Source: Ptiloglossa arizonensis (Eukaryota; Arthropoda; Insecta; Hymenoptera; Colletidae). Taken from it: DNA of 64,000 nucleotides. The notes under the pieces are model-generated. The model saw nothing but the letters and a program-made list of their open reading frames with translations. It ran no database searches and had not been told where the DNA came from. A program made the translations under genes and the position numbers. This document shows positions 47,525 to 59,365 of this stretch, piece after piece. Each line of letters starts with the position of its first letter. Position 1 is the stretch's first letter. The stretch spans positions 481,729-545,728 of the forward strand of contig NW_027478785.1 in the NCBI RefSeq assembly GCF_051014685.1. Direction: 5' to 3'.

Positions 47525-50500
47525 TTGGAGCAGCAGAATTGCGAAAAATTTTCTGCCTTCTCAACCATTTCTTGTCTTCAAACTCCCATATCTCGCGAAC
47601 GGATTGACCTAACACAAAAATTCCTATTGCATCTGAAAGTAGAAACTCGCCCGATTACAGCTGTATTTGTATTTTTTCCCTAGGCCGTTCTGGTTAAGCG
47701 TTTGGAGCAGCAGAAGTGCGAAAAATTTTTTGCCTTCTCAACCATTTCTTAGCTTCAAACTCCCATATCTCGCGAACGGATTGACCAAACCCAGAAGTTC
47801 CTGCTGCGTCTGAAAGTAGGAACTAGCCCGATTACTACGATATGCGTATTTTTTCCCTAGGGAATTCTGGTTAAGCGCTTGGAGCAGCAGAATTGCGAAA
47901 AATTTTTTGCCTTCTCAACCATTTCTTGGCTTCAAACTCCCATATCTCGCGAACGGATAGACCTAACCCAAAAATTCCTATTGCCTCTGAAAGTAGAAAC
48001 TTGCCCCATTACAACGGTATGTGTATTTTTTCCCTAGGCCATTCTGGTTAAGCGTTTGGAGCAGCAGAAGTGCGAAAAATTTGTTGTCTTCTCAACCATT
48101 TCTTAGCATCAAACTTCCATATCTCGCGAACGGATTGACGTAACTCATAAATTCCAGTTGCATCTGAGAGTAGAAACTCGCCCGATTACAACGGTATGTG
48201 TATTTTTTCGCTAGGCCATTCTGGTTAAGCGTTTGGAGCAGCAGAATTGCGAAAAATTTTTTGCCTCCTCAACCATTTCTTGTCTTCAAACTCCCATATC
48301 TCGCGAACGGATTGACGTAACTCAAAAATTCCAGTTGCATCTGAGAGTAGAAACTCGCCCGATTACAACGGTATGTGTATTTTTTCCCTAGGCCATTCTG
48401 GTTAAGCGTTTGGAGCAGCAGAATTGCGAAAAATTTTCTGCCTTCTCAACCATTTCTTGTCTTCAAACTCCCATATCTCGCGAACGGATTGACCTAACAC
48501 AAAAATTCCTATTGCATCTGAAAGTAGAAACTCGCCCGATTACAGCTGTATTTGTATTTTTTCCCTAGGCCGTTCTGGTTAAGCGTTTGGAGCAGCAGAA
48601 GTGCGAAAAATTTTTTGCCTTCTCAACCATTTCTTAGCTTCAAACTCCCATATCTCGCGAACGGATTGACCAAACCCAGAAGTTCCTGCTGCGTCTGAAA
48701 GTAGGAACTAGCCCGATTACTACGATATGCGTATTTTTTCCCTAGGGAATTCTGGTTAAGCGTTTGGAGCAGCAGAATTGGGAAAAATTTTCTGCCTTCT
48801 CAACCATTTCTTGTCTTCAAACTCTCATATCTCGCGAACGGATTGACCTAACACAAAAATTCCTATTGCATCTGAAAGTAGAAACTCGCCCGATTACAGC
48901 TGTATTTGTATTTTTTCCCTAGGCCGTTCTGGTTAAGCGTTTGGAGCAGCAGAAGTGCGAAAAATTTTTTGCCTTCTCAACCATTTCTTAGCTTCAAACT
49001 CGCATATCTCGCGAACGGATTGACCAAACCCAGAAGTTCCTGCTGCGTCTGAAAGTAGGAACTAGCCCGATTACTACGATATGCGTATTTTTTCCCTAGG
49101 GCATTCTGGTTAAGCGCTTGGAGCAGCAGAATTGCGAAAAATTTTTTGCCTTCTCAACCATTTCTTGGCTTCAAACTCCCATATCTCGCGAACGGATAGA
49201 CCTAACCCAAAAATTCCTATTGCATCTGAAAGTAGAAACTTGCCCCATTACAACGGTATGTGTATTTTTTCCCGGGGCCATTCTGGTTAAGAGTTTGGAG
49301 CAGCAGAAGTGCGAAAAATTTGTTGTCTTCTCAACCATTTCTTAGCATCAAACTTCCATATCTCGCGAACGGATTGACGTAACTCAAAAAGTCCAGTTGC
49401 ATCTGAGAGTAGAAACTCGCCCGATTACAACGGTATGTGTATTTTTTCCCTAGGCCATTCTGGTTAAGCGTTTGGAGCAGCAGAATTGCGAAAAATTTGT
49501 TGTCTTCTCAACCATTTCTTAGCTTCAAACTCCCATATCTCGCGAACGGATTGACCTAACCCAAAAATTCCTATGGCATCTGAAAGTAGAAACTCACCCG
49601 ATTACAACGGTATGTGTATTTTTTCCCTAGGCCATTCTGGTTAAGCGTTTGGAGCAGCGGAAGTGCGAAGAATTTGTTGTCTTCTCAACCATTTCTTAGC
49701 TTCAAACTCCCATATCTCGCGAACGGATTGACCAAACCCAGAAGTTCCTGCTGCGTCTGAAAGTAGAAACTCGCCCGATTACAACGATATGCGTATTTTT
49801 TCCCTAGGGCATTCTGGTTAAGCGCTTTGAGCAACAGAATTGCGAAAAATTTGTTGTCTTCTCAACCATTTCTTAGCTTCAAAGTCCCATATCTCGCGAA
49901 CGGATTGACCGAACCCAAAAATTCCTGCTGCGTCTGAAAGTAGAATCTCGCCCGATTACAACGGTATGCGTATTTTTTCCCTAGGCCATTCTGGTTAAGC
50001 GTTTGGAGCAGCAGAATTGCGAAAAATTTTTTGCCTTCTCAACCATTTCTTGTCTTCAATCTCCCATATCTCGCGAACGGATTGACGTAACTCAAAAATT
50101 CCAGTTGCATCTGAGAGTAGAAACTCGCCTGATTACAACGGTATGTGTATTTTTTCCCTAGGCCATTCTGGATAAGCGTTTGGAGCAGCAGAATTGCGAA
50201 AAATTTTCTGTCTTCTCAACCATTTCTTGTCTTCAAACTCCAATATCTCGCGAACGGATTGACCTAACACAAAAATTCCTATTGCATCTGAAAGTAGAAA
50301 CTCGCCCGATTACAGCTGTATTTGTATTTTTTCCCTAGGCCGTTCTGGTTAAGCGTTTGGAGCAGCAGAAGTGCGAAAAATTTTTTGCCTTCTCAACCAT
50401 TTCTTAGCTTCAAACTCGCATATCTCGCGAACGGATTGACCAAACCCAGAAGTTCCTGCTGCGTCTGAAAGTAGGAACTAGCCCGATTACTACGATATGC

Positions 50501-50610
50501 GTATTTTTTCCCTAGGGAATTCTGGTTAAGCGTTTGGAGCAGCAGAATTGGGAAAAATTTTCTGCCTTCTCAACCATTTCTTGTCTTCAAACTCTCATAT
50601 CTCGCGAACG

Positions 50611-51495
50611 GATTGACGTAACTCAAAAATTCCAGTTGCATCTGAGAGTAGAAACTCGCCTGATTACAACGGTATGTGTATTTTTTCCCTAGGCCATTCT
50701 GGATAAGCGTTTGGAGCAGCAGAATTGCGAAAAATTTTCTGCCTTCTCAACCATTTCTTGTCTTCAAACTCCCATATCTCGCGAACGGATTGACCTAACA
50801 CAAAAATTCCTATTGCATCTGAAAGTAGAAACTCGCCCGATTACAGCTGTATTTGTATTTTTTCCCTAGGCCGTTCTGGTTAAGCGTTTGGAGCAGCAGA
50901 AGTGCGAAAAATTTTTTGCCTTCTCAACCATTTCTTAGCTTCAAACTCCCATATCTCGCGAACGGATTGACCAAACCCAGAAGTTCCTGCTGCGTCTGAA
51001 AGTAGGAACTAGCCCGATTACTACGATATGCGTATTTTTTCCCTAGGGAATTCTGGTTAAGCGTTTGGAGCAGCAGAATTGGGAAAAATTTTCTGCCTTC
51101 TCAACCATTTCTTGTCTTCAAACTCTCATATCTCGCGAACGGATTGACCTAACACAAAAATTCCTATTGCATCTGAAAGTAGAAACTCGCCCGATTACAG
51201 CTGTATTTGTATTTTTTCCCTAGGCCGTTCTGGTTAAGCGTTTGGAGCAGCAGAAGTGCGAAAAATTTTTTGCCTTCTCAACCATTTCTTAGCTTCAAAC
51301 TCGCATATCTCGCGAACGGATTGACCAAACCCAGAAGTTCCTGCTGCGTCTGAAAGTAGGAACTAGCCCGATTACTACGATATGCGTATTTTTTCCCTAG
51401 GGAATTCTGGTTAAGCGCTTGGAGCAGCAGAATTGCGAAAAATTTTCTGCCTTCTCAACCATTTCTTGTCTTCAAACTCTCATATCTCGCGAACG
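50611..51495. repeat. 885-bp five-monomer subunit, copy 1
   Basis: The order here is G, L ('cctaacac'), K, L ('cctaacac'), K, and it repeats immediately at an offset of 885 bp (five monomers): 'gattgacgta' at 50,611 and 51,496. The unit is one G monomer followed by two L-K dimers. It contains EcoRI sites from 'gggaattc' and PvuII sites from 'acagctg'. The same five-monomer order returns within 55.4-56.2 kb. Confidence 0.78.
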
Positions 51496-54400
51496 GATTG
51501 ACGTAACTCAAAAATTCCAGTTGCATCTGAGAGTAGAAACTCGCCTGATTACAACGGTATGTGTATTTTTTCCCTAGGCCATTCTGGATAAGCGTTTGGA
51601 GCAGCAGAATTGCGAAAAATTTTCTGCCTTCTCAACCATTTCTTGTCTTCAAACTCCCATATCTCGCGAACGGATTGACCTAACACAAAAATTCCTATTG
51701 CATCTGAAAGTAGAAACTCGCCCGATTACAGCTGTATTTGTATTTTTTCCCTAGGCCGTTCTGGTTAAGCGTTTGGAGCAGCAGAAGTGCGAAAAATTTT
51801 TTGCCTTCTCAACCATTTCTTAGCTTCAAACTCCCATATCTCGCGAACGGATTGACCAAACCCAGAAGTTCCTGCTGCGTCTGAAAGTAGGAACTAGCCC
51901 GATTACTACGATATGCGTATTTTTTCCCTAGGGAATTCTGGTTAAGCGTTTGGAGCAGCAGAATTGGGAAAAATTTTCTGCCTTCTCAACCATTTCTTGT
52001 CTTCAAACTCTCATATCTCGCGAACGGATTGACCTAACACAAAAATTCCTATTGCATCTGAAAGTAGAAACTCGCCCGATTACAGCTGTATTTGTATTTT
52101 TTCCCTAGGCCGTTCTGGTTAAGCGTTTGGAGCAGCAGAAGTGCGAAAAATTTTTTGCCTTCTCAACCATTTCTTAGCTTCAAACTCGCATATCTCGCGA
52201 ACGGATTGACCAAACCCAGAAGTTCCTGCTGCGTCTGAAAGTAGGAACTAGCCCGATTACTACGATATGCGTATTTTTTCCCTAGGGCATTCTGGTTAAG
52301 CGCTTGGAGCAGCAGAATTGCGAAAAATTTTTTGCCTTCTCAACCATTTCTTGGCTTCAAACTCCCATATCTCGCGAACGGATAGACCTAACCCAAAAAT
52401 TCCTATTGCATCTGAAAGTAGAAACTTGCCCCATTACAACGGTATGTGTATTTTTTCCCGGGGCCATTTTGGTTAAGAGTTTGGAGCAGCAGAAGTGCGA
52501 AAAATTTGTTGTCTTCTCAACCATTTCTTAGCATCAAACTTCCATATCTCGCGAACGGATTGACGTAACTCAAAAAGTCCAGTTGCATCTGAGAGTAGAA
52601 ACTCGCCCGATTACAACGGTATGTGTATTTTTTCCCTAGGCCATTCTGGTTAAGCGTTTGGAGCAGCAGAATTGCGAAAAATTTGTTGTCTTCTCAACCA
52701 TTTCTTAGCTTCAAACTCCCATATCTCGCGAACGGATTGACCTAACCCAAAAATTCCTATGGCATCTGAAAGTTGAAACTCACCCGATTACAACGGTATG
52801 TGTATTTTTTCCCTAGGCCATTCTGGTTAAGCGTTTGGAGCAGCGGAAGTGCGAAGAATTTGTTGTCTTCTCAACCATTTCTTAGCTTCAAACTCCCATA
52901 TCTCGCGAACGGATTGACCAAACCCAGAAGTTCCTGCTGCGTCTGAAAGTAGAAACTCGCCCGATTACAACGATATGCGTATTTTTTCCCTAGGGCATTC
53001 TGGTTAAGCGCTTTGAGCAACAGAATTGCGAAAAATTTGTTGTCTTCTCAACCATTTCTTAGCTTCAAAGTCCCATATCTCGCGAACGGATTGACCGAAC
53101 CCAAAAATTCCTGCTGCGTCTGAAAGTAGAATCTCGCCCGATTACAACGGTATGCGTATTTTTTCCCTAGGCCATTCTGGTTAAGCGTTTGGAGCAGCAG
53201 AATTGCGAAAAATTTTTTGCCTTCTCAACCATTTCTTGTCTTCAATCTCCCATATCTCGCGAACGGATTGACGTAACTCAAAAATTCCAGTTGCATCTGA
53301 GAGTAGAAACTCGCCTGATTACAACGGTATGTGTATTTTTTCCCTAGGCCGTTCTGGTTAAGCGTTTGGAGCAGCAGAAGTGCGAAAAATTTTTTGCCTT
53401 CTCAACCATTTCTTAGCTTCAAACTCCCATATCTCGCGAACGGATTGACCAAACCCAGAAGTTCCTGCTGCGTCTGAAAGTAGGAACTAGCCCGATTACT
53501 ATGATATGCGTATTTTTTCCCTAGGGAATTCTGGTTAAGCGTTTGGAGCAGCAGAATTGGGAAAAATTTTCTGCCTTCTCAACCATTTCTTGTCTTCAAA
53601 CTCTCATATCTCGCGAACGGATTGACCTAACACAAAAATTCCTATTGCATCTGAAAGTAGAAACTCGCCCGATTACAGCTGTATTTGTATTTTTCCCCTA
53701 GGCCGTTCTGGTTAAGCGTTTGGAGCAGCAGAAGTGCGAAAAATTTTTTGCCTTCTCAACCATTCCTTAGCTTCAAACTCGCATATCTCGCGAACGGATT
53801 GACCAAACCCAGAAGTTCCTGCTGCGTCTGAAAGTAGGAACTAGCCCGATTACTACGATATGCGTATTTTTTCCCTAGGGAATTCTGGTTAAGCGCTTGG
53901 AGCAGCAGAATTGCGAAAAATTTTTTGCCTTCTCAACCATTTCTTGGCTTCAAACTCCCATATCTCGCGAACGGATAGACCTAACCCAAAAATTCCTATT
54001 GCCTCTGAAAGTAGAAACTTGCCCCATTACAACGGTATGTGTATTTTTTCCCTAGGCCATTCTGGTTAAGCGTTTGGAGCAGCAGAAGTGCGAAAAATTT
54101 GTTGTCTTCTCAACCATTTCTTAGCATCAAACTTCCATATCTCGCGAACGGATTGACGTAACTCATAAATTCCAGTTGCATCTGAGAGTAGAAACTCGCC
54201 CGATTACAACGGTATGTGTATTTTTTCGCTAGGCCATTCTGGTTAAGCGTTTGGAGCAGCAGAATTGCGAAAAATTTTTTGCCTCCTCAACCATTTCTTG
54301 TCTTCAAACTCCCATATCTCGCGAACGGATTGACCTAACACAAAAATTCCTATTGCATCTGAAAGTAGAAACTCGCCCGATTACAGCGGTATTTGTATTT

Positions 54401-55295
54401 TTTCCCTAGGCCGTTCTGGTTAAGCGTTTGGAGCAGCAGAAGTGCGAAAAATTTGTTGTCTTCTCAACCATTTCTTAGGTTCAAACTCCCATATCTCGCG
54501 AACGGATTGACGTAACTCAAAAATTCCAGTTGCATCTGAGAGTAGAAACTCGCCCGATTACAACGGTATGTGTATTTTTTCCCTAGGCCATTCTGGTAAG
54601 CGTTTGGAGCAGCAGAATTGCGAAAAATTTTCTGCCTTCTCAACCATTTCTTGTCTTCAAACTCCCATATCTCGCGAACGGATTGACCTAACACAAAAAT
54701 TCCTATTGCATCTGAAAGTAGAAACTCGCCCGATTACAGCTGTATTTGTATTTTTTCCCTAGGCCGTTCTGGTTATGCGTTTGGAGCAGCAGAAGTGCGA
54801 AAAATTTTTTGCCTTCTCAACCATTTCTTAGCTTCAAACTCCCATATCTCGCGAACGGATTGACCAAACCCAGAAGTTCCTGCTGCGTCTGAAAGTAGGA
54901 ACTAGCCCGATTACTACGATATGCGTATTTTTTCCCTAGGGAATTCTGGTTAAGCGTTTGGAGCAGCAGAATTGGGAAAAATTTTCTGCCTTCTCAACCA
55001 TTTCTTGTCTTCAAACTCTCATATCTCGCGAACGGATTGACCTAACACAAAAATTCCTATTGCATCTGAAAGTAGAAACTCGCCCGATTACAGCTGTATT
55101 TGTATTTTTTCCCTAGGCCGTTCTGGTTAAGCGTTTGGAGCAGCAGAAGTGCGAAAAATTTTTTGCCTTCTCAACCATTTCTTAGCTTCAAACTCGCATA
55201 TCTCGCGAACGGATTGACCAAACCCAGAAGTTCCTGCTGCGTCTGAAAGTAGGAACTAGCCCGATTACTACGATATGCGTATTTTTTCCCTAGGG
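51437..55295. repeat. Zone III 3.9-4.1-kb duplication, copy 1 (one monomer deleted)
   Basis: This segment matches 55,330-59,365. The offset is 3,893 bp up to 53,350 and 4,070 bp beyond it, so copy 1 lacks one monomer. At 53,351 it passes from a G monomer with 'cgcctgatt' directly to 'ggccgttctgg', skipping the 'ggataagcg' part present in copy 2 near 57,250. Shared private variants are 'ctatgatatgcg' near 53,500 and 57,570, 'cattccttag' at 53,761 and 57,831, and 'ttctggtaagcg' near 54,590 and 58,660. Confidence 0.82.
51496..52280. repeat. 885-bp five-monomer subunit, copy 2 (to cassette edge)
   Basis: This second copy continues in register until about 52,280. There the last K monomer ends in 'agggcattctgg' instead of 'agggaattctgg' and the array passes into the next six-monomer cassette. 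The substitution at that point is a useful marker for where dimer runs stop and cassettes start. Confidence 0.75.
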
Positions 55296-55329
55296 AATTC
55301 TGGTTAAGCGTTTGGAGCAGCAGAATTGG

Positions 55330-58300
55330 GAAAAATTTTCTGCCTTCTCAACCATTTCTTGTCTTCAAACTCTCATATCTCGCGAACGGATTGACGTAAC
55401 TCAAAAATTCCAGTTGCATCTGAGAGTAGAAACTCGCCTGATTACAACGGTATGTGTATTTTTTCCCTAGGCCATTCTGGATAAGCGTTTGGAGCAGCAG
55501 AATTGCGAAAAATTTTCTGCCTTCTCAACCATTTCTTGTCTTCAAACTCCCATATCTCGCGAACGGATTGACCTAACACAAAAATTCCTATTGCATCTGA
55601 AAGTAGAAACTCGCCCGATTACAGCTGTATTTGTATTTTTTCCCTAGGCCGTTCTGGTTAAGCGTTTGGAGCAGCAGAAGTGCGAAAAATTTTTTGCCTT
55701 CTCAACCATTTCTTAGCTTCAAACTCCCATATCTCGCGAACGGATTGACCAAACCCAGAAGTTCCTGCTGCGTCTGAAAGTAGGAACTAGCCCGATTACT
55801 ACGATATGCGTATTTTTTCCCTAGGGAATTCTGGTTAAGCGTTTGGAGCAGCAGAATTGGGAAAAATTTTCTGCCTTCTCAACCATTTCTTGTCTTCAAA
55901 CTCTCATATCTCGCGAACGGATTGACCTAACACAAAAATTCCTATTGCATCTGAAAGTAGAAACTCGCCCGATTACAGCTGTATTTGTATTTTTTCCCTA
56001 GGCCGTTCTGGTTAAGCGTTTGGAGCAGCAGAAGTGCGAAAAATTTTTTGCCTTCTCAACCATTTCTTAGCTTCAAACTCGCATATCTCGCGAACGGATT
56101 GACCAAACCCAGAAGTTCCTGCTGCGTCTGAAAGTAGGAACTAGCCCGATTACTACGATATGCGTATTTTTTCCCTAGGGCATTCTGGTTAAGCGCTTGG
56201 AGCAGCAGAATTGCGAAAAATTTTTTGCCTTCTCAACCATTTCTTGGCTTCAAACTCCCATATCTCGCGAACGGATAGACCTAACCGAAAAATTCCTATT
56301 GCATCTGAAAGTAGAAACTTGCCCCATTACAACGGTATGTGTATTTTTTCCCGGGGCCATTTTGGTTAAGAGTTTGGAGCAGCAGAAGTGCGAAAAATTT
56401 GTTGTCTTCTCAACCATTTCTTAGCATCAAACTTCCATATCTCGCGAACGGATTGACGTAACTCAAAAAGTCCAGTTGCATCTGAGAGTAGAAACTCGCC
56501 CGATTACAACGGTATGTGTATTTTTTCCCTAGGCCATTCTGGTTAAGCGTTTGGAGCAGCAGAATTGCGAAAAATTTGTTGTCTTCTCAACCATTTCTTA
56601 GCTTCAAACTCCCATATCTCGCGAACGGATTGACCTAACCCAAAAATTCCTATGGCATCTGAAAGTAGAAACTCACCCGATTACAACGGTATGTGTATTT
56701 TTTCCCTAGGCCATTCTGGTTAAGCGTTTGGAGCAGCGGAAGTGCGAAGAATTTGTTGTCTTCTCAACCATTTCTTAGCTTCAAACTCCCATATCTCGCG
56801 AACGGATTGACCAAACCCAGAAGTTCCTGCTGCGTCTGAAAGTAGAAACTCGCCCGATTACAACGATATGCGTATTTTTTCCCTAGGGCATTCTGGTTAA
56901 GCGCTTTGAGCAACAGAATTGCGAAAAATTTGTTGTCTTCTCAACCATTTCTTAGCTTCAAAGTCCCATATCTCGCGAACGGATTGACCGAACCCAAAAA
57001 TTCCTGCTGCGTCTGAAAGTAGAATCTCGCCCGATTACAACGGTATGCGTATTTTTTCCCTAGGCCATTCTGGTTAAGCGTTTGGAGCAGCAGAATTGCG
57101 AAAAATTTTTTGCCTTCTCAACCATTTCTTGTCTTCAATCTCCCATATCTCGCGAACGGATTGACGTAACTCAAAAATTCCAGTTGCATCTGAGAGTAGA
57201 AACTCGCCTGATTACAACGGTATGTGTATTTTTTCCCTAGGCCATTCTGGATAAGCGTTTGGAGCAGCAGAATTGCGAAAAATTTTCTGCCTTCTCAACC
57301 ATTTCTTGTCTTCAAACTCCCATATCTCGCGAACGGATTGACCTAACACAAAAATTCCTATTGCATCTGAAAGTAGAAACTCGCCCGATTACAGCTGTAT
57401 TTGTATTTTTTCCCTAGGCCGTTCTGGTTAAGCGTTTGGAGCAGCAGAAGTGCGAAAAATTTTTTGCCTTCTCAACCATTTCTTAGCTTCAAACTCCCAT
57501 ATCTCGCGAACGGATTGACCAAACCCAGAAGTTCCTGCTGCGTCTGAAAGTAGGAACTAGCCCGATTACTATGATATGCGTATTTTTTCCCTAGGGAATT
57601 CTGGTTAAGCGTTTGGAGCAGCAGAATTGGGAAAAATTTTCTGCCTTCTCAACCATTTCTTGTCTTCAAACTCTCATATCTCGCGAACGGATTGACCTAA
57701 CACAAAAATTCCTATTGCATCTGAAAGTAGAAACTCGCCCGATTACAGCTGTATTTGTATTTTTCCCCTAGGCCGTTCTGGTTAAGCGTTTGGAGCAGCA
57801 GAAGTGCGAAAAATTTTTTGCCTTCTCAACCATTCCTTAGCTTCAAACTCGCATATCTCGCGAACGGATTGACCAAACCCAGAAGTTCCTGCTGCGTCTG
57901 AAAGTAGGAACTATCCCGATTACTACGATATGCGTATTTTTTCCCTAGGGAATTCTGGTTAAGCGCTTGGAGCAGCAGAATTGCGAAAAATTTTTTGCCT
58001 TCTCAACCATTTCTTGGCTTCAAACTCCCATATCTCGCGAACGGATAGACCTAACCCAAAAATTCCTATTGCCTCTGAAAGTAGAAACTTGCCCCATTAC
58101 AACGGTATGTGTATTTTTTCCCTAGGCCATTCTGGTTAAGCGTTTGGAGCAGCAGAAGTGCGAAAAATTTGTTGTCTTCTCAACCATTTCTTAGCATCAA
58201 ACTTCCATATCTCGCGAACGGATTGACGTAACTCATAAATTCCAGTTGCATCTGAGAGTAGAAACTCGCCCGATTACAACGGTATGTGTATTTTTTCGCT

Positions 58301-59365
58301 AGGCCATTCTGGTTAAGCGTTTGGAGCAGCAGAATTGCGAAAAATTTTTTGCCTCCTCAACCATTTCTTGTCTTCAAACTCCCATATCTCGCGAACGGAT
58401 TGACCTAACACAAAAATTCCTATTGCATCTGAAAGTAGAAACTCGCCCGATTACAGCGGTATTTGTATTTTTTCCCTAGGCCGTTCTGGTTAAGCGTTTG
58501 GAGCAGCAGAAGTGCGAAAAATTTGTTGTCTTCTCAACCATTTCTTAGGTTCAAACTCCCATATCTCGCGAACGGATTGACGTAACTCAAAAATTCCAGT
58601 TGCATCTGAGAGTAGAAACTCGCCCGATTACAACGGTATGTGTATTTTTTCCCTAGGCCATTCTGGTAAGCGTTTGGAGCAGCAGAATTGCGAAAAATTT
58701 TCTGCCTTCTCAACCATTTCTTGTCTTCAAACTCCCATATCTCGCGAACGGATTGACCTAACACAAAAATTCCTATTGCATCTGAAAGTAGAAACTCGCC
58801 CGATTACAGCTGTATTTGTATTTTTTCCCTAGGCCGTTCTGGTTAAGCGTTTGGAGCAGCAGAAGTGCGAAAAATTTTTTGCCTTCTCAACCATTTCTTA
58901 GCTTCAAACTCCCATATCTCGCGAACGGATTGACCAAACCCAGAAGTTCCTGCTGCGTCTGAAAGTAGGAACTAGCCCGATTACTACGATATGCGTATTT
59001 TTTCCCTAGGGAATTCTGGTTAAGCGTTTGGAGCAGCAGAATTGGGAAAAATTTTCTGCCTTCTCAACCATTTCTTGTCTTCAAACTCTCATATCTCGCG
59101 AACGGATTGACCTAACACAAAAATTCCTATTGCATCTGAAAGTAGAAACTCGCCCGATTACAGCTGTATTTGTATTTTTTCCCTAGGCCGTTCTGGTTAA
59201 GCGTTTGGAGCAGCAGAAGTGCGAAAAATTTTTTGCCTTCTCAACCATTTCTTAGCTTCAAACTCGCATATCTCGCGAACGGATTGACCAAACCCAGAAG
59301 TTCCTGCTGCGTCTGAAAGTAGGAACTAGCCCGATTACTACGATATGCGTATTTTTTCCCTAGGG
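55330..59365. repeat. Zone III 3.9-4.1-kb duplication, copy 2
   Basis: This copy follows copy 1 almost directly and retains the monomer that copy 1 lost. It has its own changes: 'ctaaccgaaaa' near 56,281 and 'aactatcccg' near 57,910. It ends where the copies differ at 'gggaattc' (55,296) against 'gggcattc' (59,366). The 4,070-bp offset equals that of the zone I duplication, but monomer content and private variants differ, so the equal length looks coincidental. Confidence 0.82.
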
